Positions 1-9,330 are shown, numbered from the stretch's first letter. The stretch is DNA of 56,776 nucleotides from an uncultured Microbulbifer sp. (GCF_947498635.1 NZ_CANMKV010000028.1:1-56776), one strand, 5' to 3'. Translations and numbers: made by a program. Notes: generated by a model from the letters alone, not told the origin.

Positions 1-78
1 GGTTATGCATTTTCTAAAATGCCTCTTATAATTTAAAAGTGGCACCACTCCCGCGCAGCGGGTTTGTACAACATTTAT

Positions 79-101
79 ATAGTGGTCATCATGACTACTA
101 T
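79..101. repeat. Hairpin copy 1 sharing a 12-base word with copy 2
   Basis: Inverted repeat whose left arm ATAGTGGTCAT pairs with ATGACTACTAT with one mismatch. The 12-base word ATAGTGGTCATC recurs 122 bases downstream in another hairpin. Neither copy is followed by a T-tract, so they do not look like ordinary terminators. Confidence 0.5.
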
Positions 102-197
102 TATCCTGATAACTATCCTGGAAGCAATTATACGTCAGCTTCCTCAAAACTTAGTTAAATCAATTGGTTACATAAACTTGGTACGTATGTCACATTT

Positions 198-226
198 GGG
201 ATAGTGGTCATCGTTACGACTATCCC
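198..226. repeat. Hairpin copy 2 sharing a 12-base word with copy 1
   Basis: Imperfect inverted repeat with outer arms GGGATAGT and ACTATCCC around a short interior. It carries the same ATAGTGGTCATC word as the hairpin at 79-101. Together they may be a dispersed palindromic element or operator pair; the function is unknown. Confidence 0.5.
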
Positions 227-1179
227 AATATTTTCTTGAAGTTCTATTATGTTGAATTTAATCATCTTTTTTCTTCAACTTCGTCAGATTCAGAAATAAC
301 AGTCACGGTGTACAAAAACTCTAGGCCAATTTGGTCACAAACGTGACAGGGGCTGATTTCTTCGGGTAGAGCTGAAACCGTTAGCTTTAAGCGGAATAGG
401 GTCGTCTGGAAAATAGAGAGCAGATAATTTTGAGGGCCGGACTTAACTAGTAGCCAACCCACTTATAGCGCTTGAATCTCGTAGACTTTATGGGGGTAGG
501 GTTGTAGTTACTCCAGCTACCAGGGGCTGAGAATGATCAAGTTAAAGTGATATTGGCTCAAGCCCTGCACAGCTATGTTTAAAGGGGCTCTCCCCTTTCC
601 GTTTCATGGGTTTATCGTAACCAGTGGGCTGTCGTTTAAATTTAAGTGTGTTGTTTTTCTGAACACTAAATCTCTTCACTTGACGCTAAGTTCAAATTTC
701 TGCAGGGAAAGCCACTACGCCCCCCTGAAGGGGGATGTGTGCGTTAGTACCATTTCTTTACCCTGCTACAGGTCATACCCCAGAGAGGGTGGTCCTTTGT
801 TCCGGAGTCACTGGGTTAGAAGCGCGCATTCGGATTAGATATAACAACAATAACTAGGTTTATAGATCTCTCTGGTCGCCTTTCTCTGGCAGTCATTTGC
901 ACTCACTAATACAAGGCATCCGCTTGATTAGGGGGAGCTGCTGAGCTGTTGCTGTGGGTGAATAGCGACTTGAATCTGAAGTTAATTGTTGTGGTATTGG
1001 CTTCTTTTATTTCCTGTATTGAAGCTTTTCTGACCTTTAGGGGTGCTGTTTCTAAATTAGCGATTCTGGTGCTCAGATTCGGGAAATCTTAATCCTCGAT
1101 CAACGGCTTGTGTGCTTGCGGGTTAAGAGGCCTGATACTTAAACAATAACAGCGAAAAGATGACTAAGAGAAAGCAATA

Positions 1180-3171
1180 ATGAACAACCCCTTTCCCCTA
1201 AAAAGGCTATTGGCCAGTACTGGCCTTGTGCTTGGTACACTATCTAGTGCCAACGTTAATGCCGGTACCGCTTTTGTCCATTTATTTGAGTGGAGCTGGA
1301 ATGATATTGCCAGCGAGTGTGAGAACTTTCTCGGCCCCAAGGGCTTCGATGCGGTGCAAATATCACCACCCAATGAACATATCAGCCACTCCACCTGGTG
1401 GGCTCGCTATCAGCCAGTGACCTATACGAACCTTACCAGCCGCAGTGGCACCGAGCAGGAACTGCAAAGCATGATCAACCGTTGCCACGCAGCGGGTGTG
1501 AAAGTTTATGCCGATGCGGTGATTAACCACACAGCGGCCTGGAATGGTGGCGGCACCGGTTGGGGAGGTACCCAGTGGACATTACTGGACCATCCGGAGT
1601 TTTCTTCTAACGATTATCACTCCGATTGCACCATCAATAACTACAATGATGCCAATCATGTGTGGAGTTGTCGTTTGAGTGGTTTACCGGATTTGGATAC
1701 CGGTTCCGGCTATGTGCAAGGGAAACTAGCCGGTTACCTGAATAAATTAAAAGGCATGGGAATTGATGGTTTCCGTATTGATGCGGTCAAGCATATGTCC
1801 CCCGGCGATTTGCAGGCCATTGTGAATCAAGCTGGCAATCCCTGGGTTTTCTCTGAGGTTATTGGCGCTGCCGGCGAGGCTTCGGAAATTCAGCCATACA
1901 ATTATACCTTCCTAGGCCGTGTCACCGAATTCAAGTATGGCACCGATGTGGCTAGTAACTTTAATGGTCAGATTAAAAATCTTGCCACTATTGGTGAGAG
2001 CTGGGGGCTGCTCTCCTCTGGCGATGCTGTGCATTTTATCGATAATCACGACCGCGAGCGGGGCCACGGCGGTGGTGGGAATCTAACCTATCACGAAGGG
2101 GCCAAATACAATCTGGCCAATGTTTTTATGCTGGCACATCCTTATGGCTATCCCAAGGTAATGTCGGGATATGATTTTTCCGATACCGATATGGGTCCTC
2201 CCAGTAATGGTCCCAATAATTGCCAGAACAGTGAGTGGGTCTGTCAACATCGCTGGGGTAATATTGCCAATATGGTGGGCTTCCGTAACTATACCCACGG
2301 CACTTCTATGGATAACTGGTGGGACAATGGCAATAACCAGATTGCCTTTGGTCGTGGGAATAAAGGCTTTGTGGTGATCAATAATGAGAGTGACCCCATA
2401 AGCCAAATGCTCTACACCGGCTTGCCCGCGGGCGACTACTGCAATGTACTGGCTGGCGATAATGAGTGCGGTGGCGATGTGATTAGCGTAGAGAGCAACG
2501 GTTACGCGACCTTTAATGTGCCTGCCAACTCTGCTGCGGCGATCCATGGTGGACAGTTGGCGACACCCTGTAACGATTGCACTGCCCCTGGCTTCCCCAG
2601 CCTTTACTTCCGCGGTACTGCCAATAATTGGGCTACTCAGGCGATGACTCGGATAGACGATAATATTTGGCGTACTACGGTGATGTTTGATGGGAGCCAT
2701 AATCAGCGGTTCAAGTTTGATGTGGGTACTGACTGGAGCGAGAACTACGGGGACAATAACGCCGACGGCATTCTTGAGTCGGGTGGTAACGATATTTACA
2801 CCAATGTGGTTGGTACTTATATCGTTGAGGTGAACGATAAAACACTCAGCTATACCCTGACCTGCGCAGACTGCGGCGGCCACGCTGCCAATTTTGCCTC
2901 ATTGTATTTCCGTGGGACACCGAACCATTGGGGCACCGTGCCCATGCAACTGGTATCGGATAATGTTTGGGAAGTTCAGGTCAATTTTGATGGCCAATCC
3001 CAACAGCGTTTTAAATTTGATGTTACCGGCGATTGGAGTGAGAACTATGGTGATAACAATGCCGATGATCATCTTGAGCAGGGTGGTTCTGATATTTACA
3101 CTTCTGTTGTAGGCAGCTACACAGTGCAGGTGAATGATCAGACGATGACGTATCGTTTAATCGCCCAGTAG
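1180..3171 (+). CDS. Secreted alpha-amylase, GH13, with two tandem C-terminal starch-binding-like modules
   Basis: Endo-acting alpha-1,4-glucanase predicted to be exported and to cut starch or glycogen outside the cell. Residues 1-28 form a signal peptide ending in VNA. The (beta/alpha)8 barrel carries the GH13 catalytic triad: nucleophile D201 (GFRID), acid/base E226 (FSEV) and D291 (FIDNHD). R199, N289 and R358 (CQHRW) match the chloride ligands of animal-type amylases and the cold-active Pseudoalteromonas enzyme, so chloride activation is likely. After the barrel, two modules at about residues 483-560 and 583-660 are near copies of each other, exactly 100 residues apart, each with LYFRGT, an RFKFDV strand and a DWSENYGDNNAD loop. 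They are presumably carbohydrate-binding modules, but I cannot assign a CBM family. The gene faces the maltodextrin operon and ends at a shared terminator. The assignment as amylase is firm. Confidence 0.95.
   Translation: MNNPFPLKRLLASTGLVLGTLSSANVNAGTAFVHLFEWSWNDIASECENFLGPKGFDAVQISPPNEHISHSTWWARYQPVTYTNLTSRSGTEQELQSMINRCHAAGVKVYADAVINHTAAWNGGGTGWGGTQWTLLDHPEFSSNDYHSDCTINNYNDANHVWSCRLSGLPDLDTGSGYVQGKLAGYLNKLKGMGIDGFRIDAVKHMSPGDLQAIVNQAGNPWVFSEVIGAAGEASEIQPYNYTFLGRVTEFKYGTDVASNFNGQIKNLATIGESWGLLSSGDAVHFIDNHDRERGHGGGGNLTYHEGAKYNLANVFMLAHPYGYPKVMSGYDFSDTDMGPPSNGPNNCQNSEWVCQHRWGNIANMVGFRNYTHGTSMDNWWDNGNNQIAFGRGNKGFVVINNESDPISQMLYTGLPAGDYCNVLAGDNECGGDVISVESNGYATFNVPANSAAAIHGGQLATPCNDCTAPGFPSLYFRGTANNWATQAMTRIDDNIWRTTVMFDGSHNQRFKFDVGTDWSENYGDNNADGILESGGNDIYTNVVGTYIVEVNDKTLSYTLTCADCGGHAANFASLYFRGTPNHWGTVPMQLVSDNVWEVQVNFDGQSQQRFKFDVTGDWSENYGDNNADDHLEQGGSDIYTSVVGSYTVQVNDQTMTYRLIAQ
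2623..3160 (+). repeat. Tandem 300-bp coding duplication (two C-terminal modules)
   Basis: The two C-terminal modules of the secreted amylase are encoded by two copies offset by 300 bp (100 codons). Many words are shared in register, such as LYFRGT, RFKFDV, DWSENYGDNNAD and NDIYT/SDIYT. Codon differences are scattered between the copies, so the duplication is not very recent, while the protein repeats remain clearly alike. Confidence 0.85.
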
Positions 3172-3190
3172 ATAATTAACTGATGTTGAA

Positions 3191-3223
3191 ACAGAAAACC
3201 TGGTTGTAAGCCGGGTTTTCTGT
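3191..3223. terminator. Bidirectional terminator between convergent amylase genes
   Basis: A 13-bp stem (ACAGAAAACCTGG pairing with CCGGGTTTTCTGT, one wobble) and a 7-base loop lie between the stops of the converging genes at 3171 and 3246. The stem has A-rich and T-rich outer arms, so it can serve both strands. Confidence 0.8.
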
Positions 3224-3245
3224 ATTAGATAGTTACATTCGATGG

Positions 3246-5147
3246 TCAATGTTCAAGCCTGAAGAGGTGACTCTCAAAGGGAAGCAGGTTGAGTTTTATT
3301 CGCCCCAGGCCATTGTGGATAATCAGTTGCTGCTCTGCGCCTCCGATCTGCCCCTTCAATCGATAGCTACCGTCTTTTAGTGCCCACTGCTTAAGTAACT
3401 CACTGGGGATAAATAATTCGAACTCGGTGTTCTCTTGATCAAAATTTGCAACGACTAAGAGTTTTTCCGTTTTATCCCAGCGCGCAAAAGCAAATTTTTT
3501 TTCCCCATAGCCTGTACCTTGCTTGCGGTTGTAGCTATGCAAGTCCAGATACTCGCCACGCAGGGCCGGGCTCTGTTTGGAGAAGTTGAGCAGACGCTGG
3601 TAGAAGCGGCGTAACTCCTTTTCATTTTCTGTTAGCAGAGCGGTGTCAAAAGTGCCCCCATTGTTCCAGCGGCGCACGCTGGGTACTGACCAGTAGTCGA
3701 AAATGGTGGTGCGGCTGGCTTTACCAAATCCGGCATTTTCTTTGGCGGGTTCTCCTAACGCCTGGCCAAAGTACACCAGCGTAGGGGCTGGAGAGAGTGC
3801 GGCAGACACCAGCATTGCGGGTTTGCCCGCTTCGGGGTTGCCGGCAAATTGTGGGCTGGCAATACGCTGTTCGTCGTGGTTTTCCATAAAGCGCAGCATA
3901 TGAGAGGAAATATCTACCAGGCTCGCCTGTACCTCTGCGATTTTATCTGTACTGCCCTTGTTCTCTATGACCGCGCGAATCGCATCGTAGGTGCCGACTT
4001 TATCGTAGAGGTAATCCATTTTCCCCAGACGCAGGTAATCACGGTAGCGCTCCGGGGTATAGATTTCGGCGAGTAGCAGCGTGTCGGGATTACGTATTTT
4101 GATCGAGGAGTTCAAATAACTCCAAAATTCCACGGGGACCATGCCGGCCATATCGTAGCGGAATCCATCTACGCCAAAATCCAGCCAGTAGTGGGCAATA
4201 TCGCGGAATTTTTTCCAGGTATTCGGTACTTCCTTGTTCGCCCAAAATTGGGCGTGGGCGCGGTAGTCAAGCTCAGCATATTCCTGGGGTAATTCGGAAA
4301 AATGATTACTGCCGTCGGGGCGAACGCCAAAATTAATTTTTACCGTCTCATACCAGTCGTGCATGGCCGGTTGAGCGCTGCGTGCACCATTACCGGTCCA
4401 TTTGGCTGGGCTCTCGGTAAACTGCCCATCGACAAGATCGTTGGCTTCGCCATTAAGAGGTTGGTAGCCTTTCTCCGTAACGGGCACGCGAAAGTCTTCA
4501 CCCACTGCATAGTAAAAATTGTTGTTGCGGGCGTAGGTGACCAGGGTATTGTCCTCGGCCCCAAAATCCTGCACGCCTTGGGGTTTGTGCAGGGAGTGAT
4601 AGGCGCGGGCTACATGGTTAGGCACTATATCAATAATTACTTTCAGGCCGGCCTCGTGGCTGCGGGCCACTAGTGCCCGGAACTCCTGCAAGCGCTCTGC
4701 GGGATTATCGGCCAGGTCCGGGTTTACGCTGTAGTAATCCTTGATGGCGTAGGGGGAACCGGCGCGGCCCTTGACCACGTCTGGGTCGTCGTGACTGATT
4801 CCATATTCGGTATAGTCGCCAACGAGTGCGTGGTGCAGGGCGCCAGTAAACCAGATATGGGTGGCGCCCAGGGCATGAATTTCACTCAGTGCTTTTGGGG
4901 TAAAGTCGGAGAACTTACCCACACCATTTTCTTCGAGTGTGCCCCAGGGTTTGTTCGTGCTATTAGTGTTGCCAAACAGACGCGGTAACACCTGGTAGAT
5001 AACCGCTTTTTCTCCGGCGGTTTCTTGATAGGGTGTTATCTCTTTTGGATTTTTTTCCTGTCCGCAGCCCCCAGCGCTAAATAGAGCAGCGCTCAATAGG
5101 GAAGCCGAAAAGAGTTTGGCAATAAACAGGGAATGTAACTTCTTCAT
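3246..5147 (-). CDS. Lipoprotein alpha-amylase-family (GH13) hydrolase
   Basis: GH13 hydrolase predicted to be anchored as a lipoprotein: a hydrophobic N-terminus ends at AGG-C28, so the mature protein would start at a lipidated Cys and act in the periplasm or at the outer membrane on maltodextrins. The catalytic triad is visible as D332 (GFRYD), E361 (LLAEIY) and D425 (ENHD), with the conserved region I in IVPNHVA near residue 175. It has 633 residues, usual for this type. The start has a good ribosome site (AGGAAACC before ATG). It lies 51 bases downstream of the GH31 gene on the same strand, so the two are probably one operon controlled from the MalT-like site at 7738. Substrate specificity within GH13 cannot be read from the sequence. 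Confidence 0.88.
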   Translation of the reverse strand: MKKLHSLFIAKLFSASLLSAALFSAGGCGQEKNPKEITPYQETAGEKAVIYQVLPRLFGNTNSTNKPWGTLEENGVGKFSDFTPKALSEIHALGATHIWFTGALHHALVGDYTEYGISHDDPDVVKGRAGSPYAIKDYYSVNPDLADNPAERLQEFRALVARSHEAGLKVIIDIVPNHVARAYHSLHKPQGVQDFGAEDNTLVTYARNNNFYYAVGEDFRVPVTEKGYQPLNGEANDLVDGQFTESPAKWTGNGARSAQPAMHDWYETVKINFGVRPDGSNHFSELPQEYAELDYRAHAQFWANKEVPNTWKKFRDIAHYWLDFGVDGFRYDMAGMVPVEFWSYLNSSIKIRNPDTLLLAEIYTPERYRDYLRLGKMDYLYDKVGTYDAIRAVIENKGSTDKIAEVQASLVDISSHMLRFMENHDEQRIASPQFAGNPEAGKPAMLVSAALSPAPTLVYFGQALGEPAKENAGFGKASRTTIFDYWSVPSVRRWNNGGTFDTALLTENEKELRRFYQRLLNFSKQSPALRGEYLDLHSYNRKQGTGYGEKKFAFARWDKTEKLLVVANFDQENTEFELFIPSELLKQWALKDGSYRLKGQIGGAEQQLIIHNGLGRIKLNLLPFESHLFRLEH

Positions 5148-5198
5148 GGTTTCCTGGTAACTTTAAATTTCTTAGTCAGTGACAAGCAGGCTGCTGGA

Positions 5199-7640
5199 TT
5201 ATGGATTTGTGAGCAATAAATCCAGCGGCTCTTTAGACCAGTTAAATTTCACTAGCAGTTGTTGCTTGCGCTCGTGGTACCAGGCCCCACGGTTAGCCTG
5301 AGTAAAGTCTTTTTCACTGTCGAAAATAGGCAGGGGTTCGCCGGTAATATCCAGTTGCGATGGTTCCTGCTGCCAGTTGTGAATTTTCAAAGTGACCCTG
5401 CGGGATTCCGGCATACCAGTATAACCCTCGCCTTCACGTCTAAAGGTAAAGGTTAAACCCCGCTGTTTGTTTTCAGCGAAAAAATGCAGCTTCTCGTATT
5501 GACCTTTTTTAAAGGCCTGCGCGGTAGCACCATCATCCTCATACACATAGCGCTCGGACTTTGCTGCTGATGGGTGGGCATAGTAGTCCAGGGTCAGGTT
5601 TTTACTGGAGTAATCACGGCTGCTGTGGATATCGTCAATGGTGGGAATAATGGCGCCGGCCCGCACCAGTACAGGAATGGTTTTCAGGTCAACTTCTACC
5701 AGGGTCTGGTCGCCAGAATGTTGTTCATCAGTCCAGTAATCGAACCAGATACCGCCGGGTAGTTTTATCGCGACTTCATTCAGATCTTCCTCTACTACTG
5801 GTGCGACGAGGAAATCCATACCCCACAAGTAGGCATCCTTGTAGTCCAGTAGGGACAGGTCACTTTCGTTTTCAAAAAAAAGCGGACGCATCAGCGGCAG
5901 GCCGGTCTGGCTGTTTTCGAAGGCGAGGGTGTAGTTGTAGGGCAGCAGGCGATAGCGCAGCTTGACATATTCGCGCAGGATATCGCGGGTGCGGCGATCG
6001 TGGAAAACCGGCTCGGAGGCAATATGCTCCTGGGCGTGAGGGCGGTAAACCGGTTGGAATACGCCGTATTGCAACCAGCGAATATAGAGCTCGCGATTGA
6101 ATTCCTCACCGCCGGCAAAGCCACCGAGGTCTGAATGGGTATAGCCAAAGCCGAGCAGACCCATACTCAGAGCCAGTTCCACCTGAGGTTGCAGACCGCC
6201 CCATTCGCGTGCTACGTCGCCGGTCCAGGGGATCATGCCGTAGCGCTGGGAGCCGGCAAAACCGGCGCGCATCATAATAAAGGGGCGGCGCTCCGGTTGT
6301 TTTGCGGTTTGGCGTTCGTGCAGTAATTGCGCCCAGGCGTGGCCGAAGGCGTTGTGGATTTCATCGGCCATGCCGATTGCGTGAACGGTATCAGAGGGGT
6401 GAACTTCCGGTTCACCCAAATCGCCCCACCAGCCGGCTACTCCCTGTTCCAATAACCCGTCGTAAATATTCCAGAACCAGTCGCGCCCGTCTTCGGAGAA
6501 GACATCGATCAGGCCGGTATTGCCAAAATAAAAATCAAAACGCTTCGGTTCTCCGGCCAGGTTTTTGGCCAGGGCATTATTTACTACGGCTTCCTGCCAG
6601 CGTTCGGAGGTGGAGAGGACAAAAGGCTCGGTCACCAGGATAGTGTTGATACCACGGGCTTTCAGGTCGGCCATCATCTTCTCTGGCTCGGGGAAGGCTT
6701 CTCTATCCCAGGCCAGGTTGCCCATATGGCCTTTGATATCTGGGCCGAACCAGTAGAGGTCTAACACTAGGGCATCGAGGGGGAAGTCTTCTTCAGTAAA
6801 CTTGTCCACCGTCGCGCGCACTTCGGCCTCACTGTGGTAGCCAAAGCGGGAGGCAAAGTTACCCAGGGCCCAGCGTGGGGGTAGGGGCTGCTTGCCGGTG
6901 GTGGTCACATAGTTTTCCAGCAGCTGTGGATAAGTCTCGCCGGCCACCACGATATAGGCGGTGCGCCCGGCCACAGCTTCAAACTGCAGTATGTCCTCTT
7001 CACTGGCGCCCAGGTCCAGAGTGCCGGTGGCAGAGTTGTCGAACAGTAGAATGTATTTGTTGCTGGACAATATGGCCGGCAGGGAGAAATACATTTGGTT
7101 GGATTCGGTGGTGTAGCCGTAATGAGCGCGGTTATAGAGCGGTAGGCGTTGACCGCGGCGATCCATACCCAGTATCCGCTCGCCACCGCCCAGCAGTTTT
7201 TCCTCGGGCGACAGGGCAAAGCGGAAGCCGCGCATCGTTTCGGTGGCGAAGAAGCCGCTCTCCTCGCTCAGGATTTGCTCTGCTCCGCGCAGGTATTCAA
7301 TGCGGAAGGGGGACTTGTGGATGACAGCACTGAGTGAACCGGTAGTGTAAACCAGCTTATCCCCCTGCTGTTCGAGCTTGGCCTTTGTCTGCTGGGTATT
7401 CTGCGGCGCTAGGGCAAAGGAGGGCAATTGCTTCAGGCCTTTGCGACGATAGAGTACCGATAGTGCTGAGGGGCCTACCGGGGTGATAGTGACCTCGCCT
7501 TCACTCGTCTGTACAGTTAGTGAGTCTTCGCTCATCGTGTGGTCGCGGTATGTGCGTTGTTCTGAGGCCTGGGCTTGCGTGCTCAGGCAGAGCATGGTGG
7601 CAAGGCACAGCAGACGCAGGAGTGGGAATTTTAGGATCAT
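5199..7640 (-). CDS. GH31 alpha-glucosidase, exported
   Basis: Glycoside hydrolase family 31 enzyme that releases glucose from the non-reducing ends of maltodextrins. I chose the ATG at 7640 rather than one at 7703 because it puts a clean signal peptide at the N-terminus (MILKFPLLRLL..., cut after TQAQA). With this start the protein has 813 residues. The nucleophile is D407 in the WWGDLGEPE motif and the acid/base is D475 in PWTGDVARE, both typical of GH31. The N-terminal beta-sandwich precedes the barrel (ALGNFASRFGYHS at about residue 258), and C-terminal beta domains follow. First gene of the operon with the lipoprotein GH13. It is divergent from the MFS transporter, and a MalT-box-like site sits about 100 bases upstream. 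Confidence 0.93.
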   Translation of the reverse strand: MILKFPLLRLLCLATMLCLSTQAQASEQRTYRDHTMSEDSLTVQTSEGEVTITPVGPSALSVLYRRKGLKQLPSFALAPQNTQQTKAKLEQQGDKLVYTTGSLSAVIHKSPFRIEYLRGAEQILSEESGFFATETMRGFRFALSPEEKLLGGGERILGMDRRGQRLPLYNRAHYGYTTESNQMYFSLPAILSSNKYILLFDNSATGTLDLGASEEDILQFEAVAGRTAYIVVAGETYPQLLENYVTTTGKQPLPPRWALGNFASRFGYHSEAEVRATVDKFTEEDFPLDALVLDLYWFGPDIKGHMGNLAWDREAFPEPEKMMADLKARGINTILVTEPFVLSTSERWQEAVVNNALAKNLAGEPKRFDFYFGNTGLIDVFSEDGRDWFWNIYDGLLEQGVAGWWGDLGEPEVHPSDTVHAIGMADEIHNAFGHAWAQLLHERQTAKQPERRPFIMMRAGFAGSQRYGMIPWTGDVAREWGGLQPQVELALSMGLLGFGYTHSDLGGFAGGEEFNRELYIRWLQYGVFQPVYRPHAQEHIASEPVFHDRRTRDILREYVKLRYRLLPYNYTLAFENSQTGLPLMRPLFFENESDLSLLDYKDAYLWGMDFLVAPVVEEDLNEVAIKLPGGIWFDYWTDEQHSGDQTLVEVDLKTIPVLVRAGAIIPTIDDIHSSRDYSSKNLTLDYYAHPSAAKSERYVYEDDGATAQAFKKGQYEKLHFFAENKQRGLTFTFRREGEGYTGMPESRRVTLKIHNWQQEPSQLDITGEPLPIFDSEKDFTQANRGAWYHERKQQLLVKFNWSKEPLDLLLTNP

Positions 7641-7737
7641 CGCGCAGGACTTCAGTTGCTTGTTTGGGCTTGATGGTTTTGCGGTGGCCCGGCGCGAACG
7701 CATGGGCCTGAGTTTATCCTAAAGGGCTGGTTCTGAC

Positions 7738-7747
7738 CCGCATCCCC
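7738..7747 (-). promoter_or_regulatory. Candidate MalT box facing the GH31 operon
   Basis: On the minus strand the sequence reads GGGGATGCGG, 9 of 10 matches to the E. coli MalT box GGGGA(T/G)GAGG. It lies 98 bases upstream of the GH31 start. A malT gene is present in this window, which makes the match meaningful. Confidence 0.6.
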
Positions 7748-7754
7748 CCCGTTG

Positions 7755-7764
7755 GGGGAGGATG
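7755..7764 (+). promoter_or_regulatory. Candidate MalT box facing the MFS transporter
   Basis: GGGGAGGATG matches 9 of 10 positions of the E. coli MalT box GGGGA(T/G)GAGG on the plus strand. It is 61 bases upstream of the transporter start and lies back to back with the minus-strand box at 7738-7747, so one control region could serve both divergent transcripts. Confidence 0.6.
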
Positions 7765-7824
7765 TGGGCTGTGGTGGGCGTGTCAGAATGGCAGAATAAG
7801 CATAACGAGAGATGCGGTGACCTT

Positions 7825-9330
7825 ATGAGCCAATTAGAGACCAGTACTGTTCAGCAGCCGCGTCTGCCTTTCTGGCAGGTGTGGAATGTCAGTCTTGGCT
7901 TTCTCGGCGTGCAGTTCGGCTTTTCCCTGCAAAACGCCAATGCCAGCCGGATCTTGTCCGACTTGGGCGCGGATCTTCACTCCCTCTCCCTGTTTTGGAT
8001 TGTGGCACCACTGATGGGATTGATCGTGCAGCCTATCGTCGGTTCTGCTTCGGATCGCACCTGGAGCCGTTTCGGCCGCCGCAACCCCTTTATCCTTTTC
8101 GGTGCTATCGCTGCAGCCCTGGGCATGGCGTTTATGCCCAACGCCGGGATTGTTGTGGCAATCGTGGCACCTATTATTTTTGGCGGTGTGATGTTGGCGC
8201 TGATGGATGCCGCTTTTAATGTCACCATGCAGCCATTTCGCGCGCTGGTGTCCGATATGGTGCCCTCTGAGCAACGTACTTTGGGTTACTCGGTTCAGTC
8301 CCTACTGATTAATATCGGCGCCATCTTCGGTTCGATGCTGCCGTTTATCCTTACCAATGTGATTGGTCTGGAGAATACCTCCCGCGCCGGTGAGGTGGCG
8401 CCCTCGGTGATTTGGGCCTTTTACATTGGTGCGACGGTACTGTTGGGCAGCGTGCTGTGGACTGTTATGCGCACCAAAGAGTATCCGCCGGAGCAGTACA
8501 ATGCCTACAAGGGGATTGATACACAGAAACAGCAACAGGAGCGTGAGCGAAAGGGCTCTCTGTTGCAGCGCCTGACTGGTTTTTTCCGTTTGATGCTGAA
8601 TATGCCGCGGACCATGCGCCAGTTGGCCCTGGTGCAATTCTTCTCCTGGTTCGCTCTGTTTATTATGTGGGTTTACACCACTCCTGCTATCACCCAGCAC
8701 GTCTGGGGGGTGGAGGCCAAGTGGTTTGACCCTGCGTATCTGGACAGTATCGGTGAGATTCCCGCGCATATTGCTGCGGCTAAAGGTGCCGCTGGTGACT
8801 GGGTGGGTATTATCTTTGCGGCCTACTCACTGTTCGCTGCGATTTTTTCCATTGCCCTGGCGCGCTTGGCCCAGGTGATAGGGCGCAAGCTGATCTATGC
8901 CCTGTCGCTGGCACTGGGCGGTTTGGGGTATATCAGTTTCCTGCTGTTCCAGGGGGGCGAGCCTACCCAGGTGAACTTGTTGATTACTGAGGTCTCCGTA
9001 CCCAGCGGTGCCCTGGGTCTGCTGTTGCCAATGGTGGGAGTGGGTATTGCCTGGGCTGCAATTCTGGCGATGCCCTACGCGATTCTGTCCGACGCATTAC
9101 CGGCGGATAAGACCGGGGTGTATATGGGTATCTTTAACTTCACCATTGCTGCGCCACAGATAATTTCTGCGCTGTTAGCAGGGTTGATCCTGAAGTCCGT
9201 TTTCGATAATCAGGCAATTTATATTATTGTACTGGCCGGAGTGAGCATGCTGCTTGGGGCGTTTTCGGTGTTTTTTGTCCGAGAGAGTGCTGAGGCAGAA
9301 CCCGAGTTAGAGACCGGCACGGTGTTCTGA
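7825..9330 (+). CDS. MFS sugar transporter (maltose/maltodextrin type)
   Basis: Twelve-helix major facilitator protein of 501 residues, probably a cation-coupled importer of maltose or maltodextrins through the inner membrane. The N-terminal motif GFLGVQFGFSLQNANASRI and the loop SDRTWSRFGRRNPFI are characteristic of the SLC45/sucrose-maltose branch found beside alpha-glucosidases in marine and plant-associated gammaproteobacteria. The ATG at 7825 is preferred over one at 7762 because it places helix 1 about 20 residues from the start, as in relatives. It is divergent from the GH31 operon with MalT-like boxes between them, and a strong terminator follows. The sugar specificity is inferred from context, not from residues. 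Confidence 0.88.
   Translation: MSQLETSTVQQPRLPFWQVWNVSLGFLGVQFGFSLQNANASRILSDLGADLHSLSLFWIVAPLMGLIVQPIVGSASDRTWSRFGRRNPFILFGAIAAALGMAFMPNAGIVVAIVAPIIFGGVMLALMDAAFNVTMQPFRALVSDMVPSEQRTLGYSVQSLLINIGAIFGSMLPFILTNVIGLENTSRAGEVAPSVIWAFYIGATVLLGSVLWTVMRTKEYPPEQYNAYKGIDTQKQQQERERKGSLLQRLTGFFRLMLNMPRTMRQLALVQFFSWFALFIMWVYTTPAITQHVWGVEAKWFDPAYLDSIGEIPAHIAAAKGAAGDWVGIIFAAYSLFAAIFSIALARLAQVIGRKLIYALSLALGGLGYISFLLFQGGEPTQVNLLITEVSVPSGALGLLLPMVGVGIAWAAILAMPYAILSDALPADKTGVYMGIFNFTIAAPQIISALLAGLILKSVFDNQAIYIIVLAGVSMLLGAFSVFFVRESAEAEPELETGTVF

Larger units (their letters stand above)
1..1179. other. Gene-poor region at left edge
   Basis: No convincing gene was found in this AT-rich stretch. The open frames present are short, begin with weak or GTG starts, and show no recognisable domain. 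It holds two related hairpins (listed separately) and a small GC-rich inverted repeat near positions 50-62 (CCCGC/GCGGG followed by TTT) that could be the terminator of a gene outside the window. The last 200 bases should contain the promoter of the downstream secreted amylase. A MalT-box-like word GGGGATGTGT lies at 731-740 (8 of 10 matches to the E. coli consensus), but it is about 440 bases upstream of the start, so I give it little weight. Confidence 0.5.

Noticed and set aside
262..462. Open frame of 66 codons on the minus strand with a plausible acidic C-terminus
   Set aside because: GTG start directly after a stop, no ribosome site, no domain; could be a decayed fragment but cannot be supported.
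731..740. GGGGATGTGT as a MalT box for the secreted amylase
   Set aside because: Only 8 of 10 matches and 440 bases from the start; one such match is expected by chance in a region of this size.
575..838. Open frame of 87 codons on the plus strand upstream of the amylase
   Set aside because: Composition is not protein-like, no ribosome site and no similarity I recognise.
2083..2883. 266-codon open frame antisense to the amylase
   Set aside because: It is a shadow of a well-supported GH13 gene with biased codon use; the antisense product has no domain.
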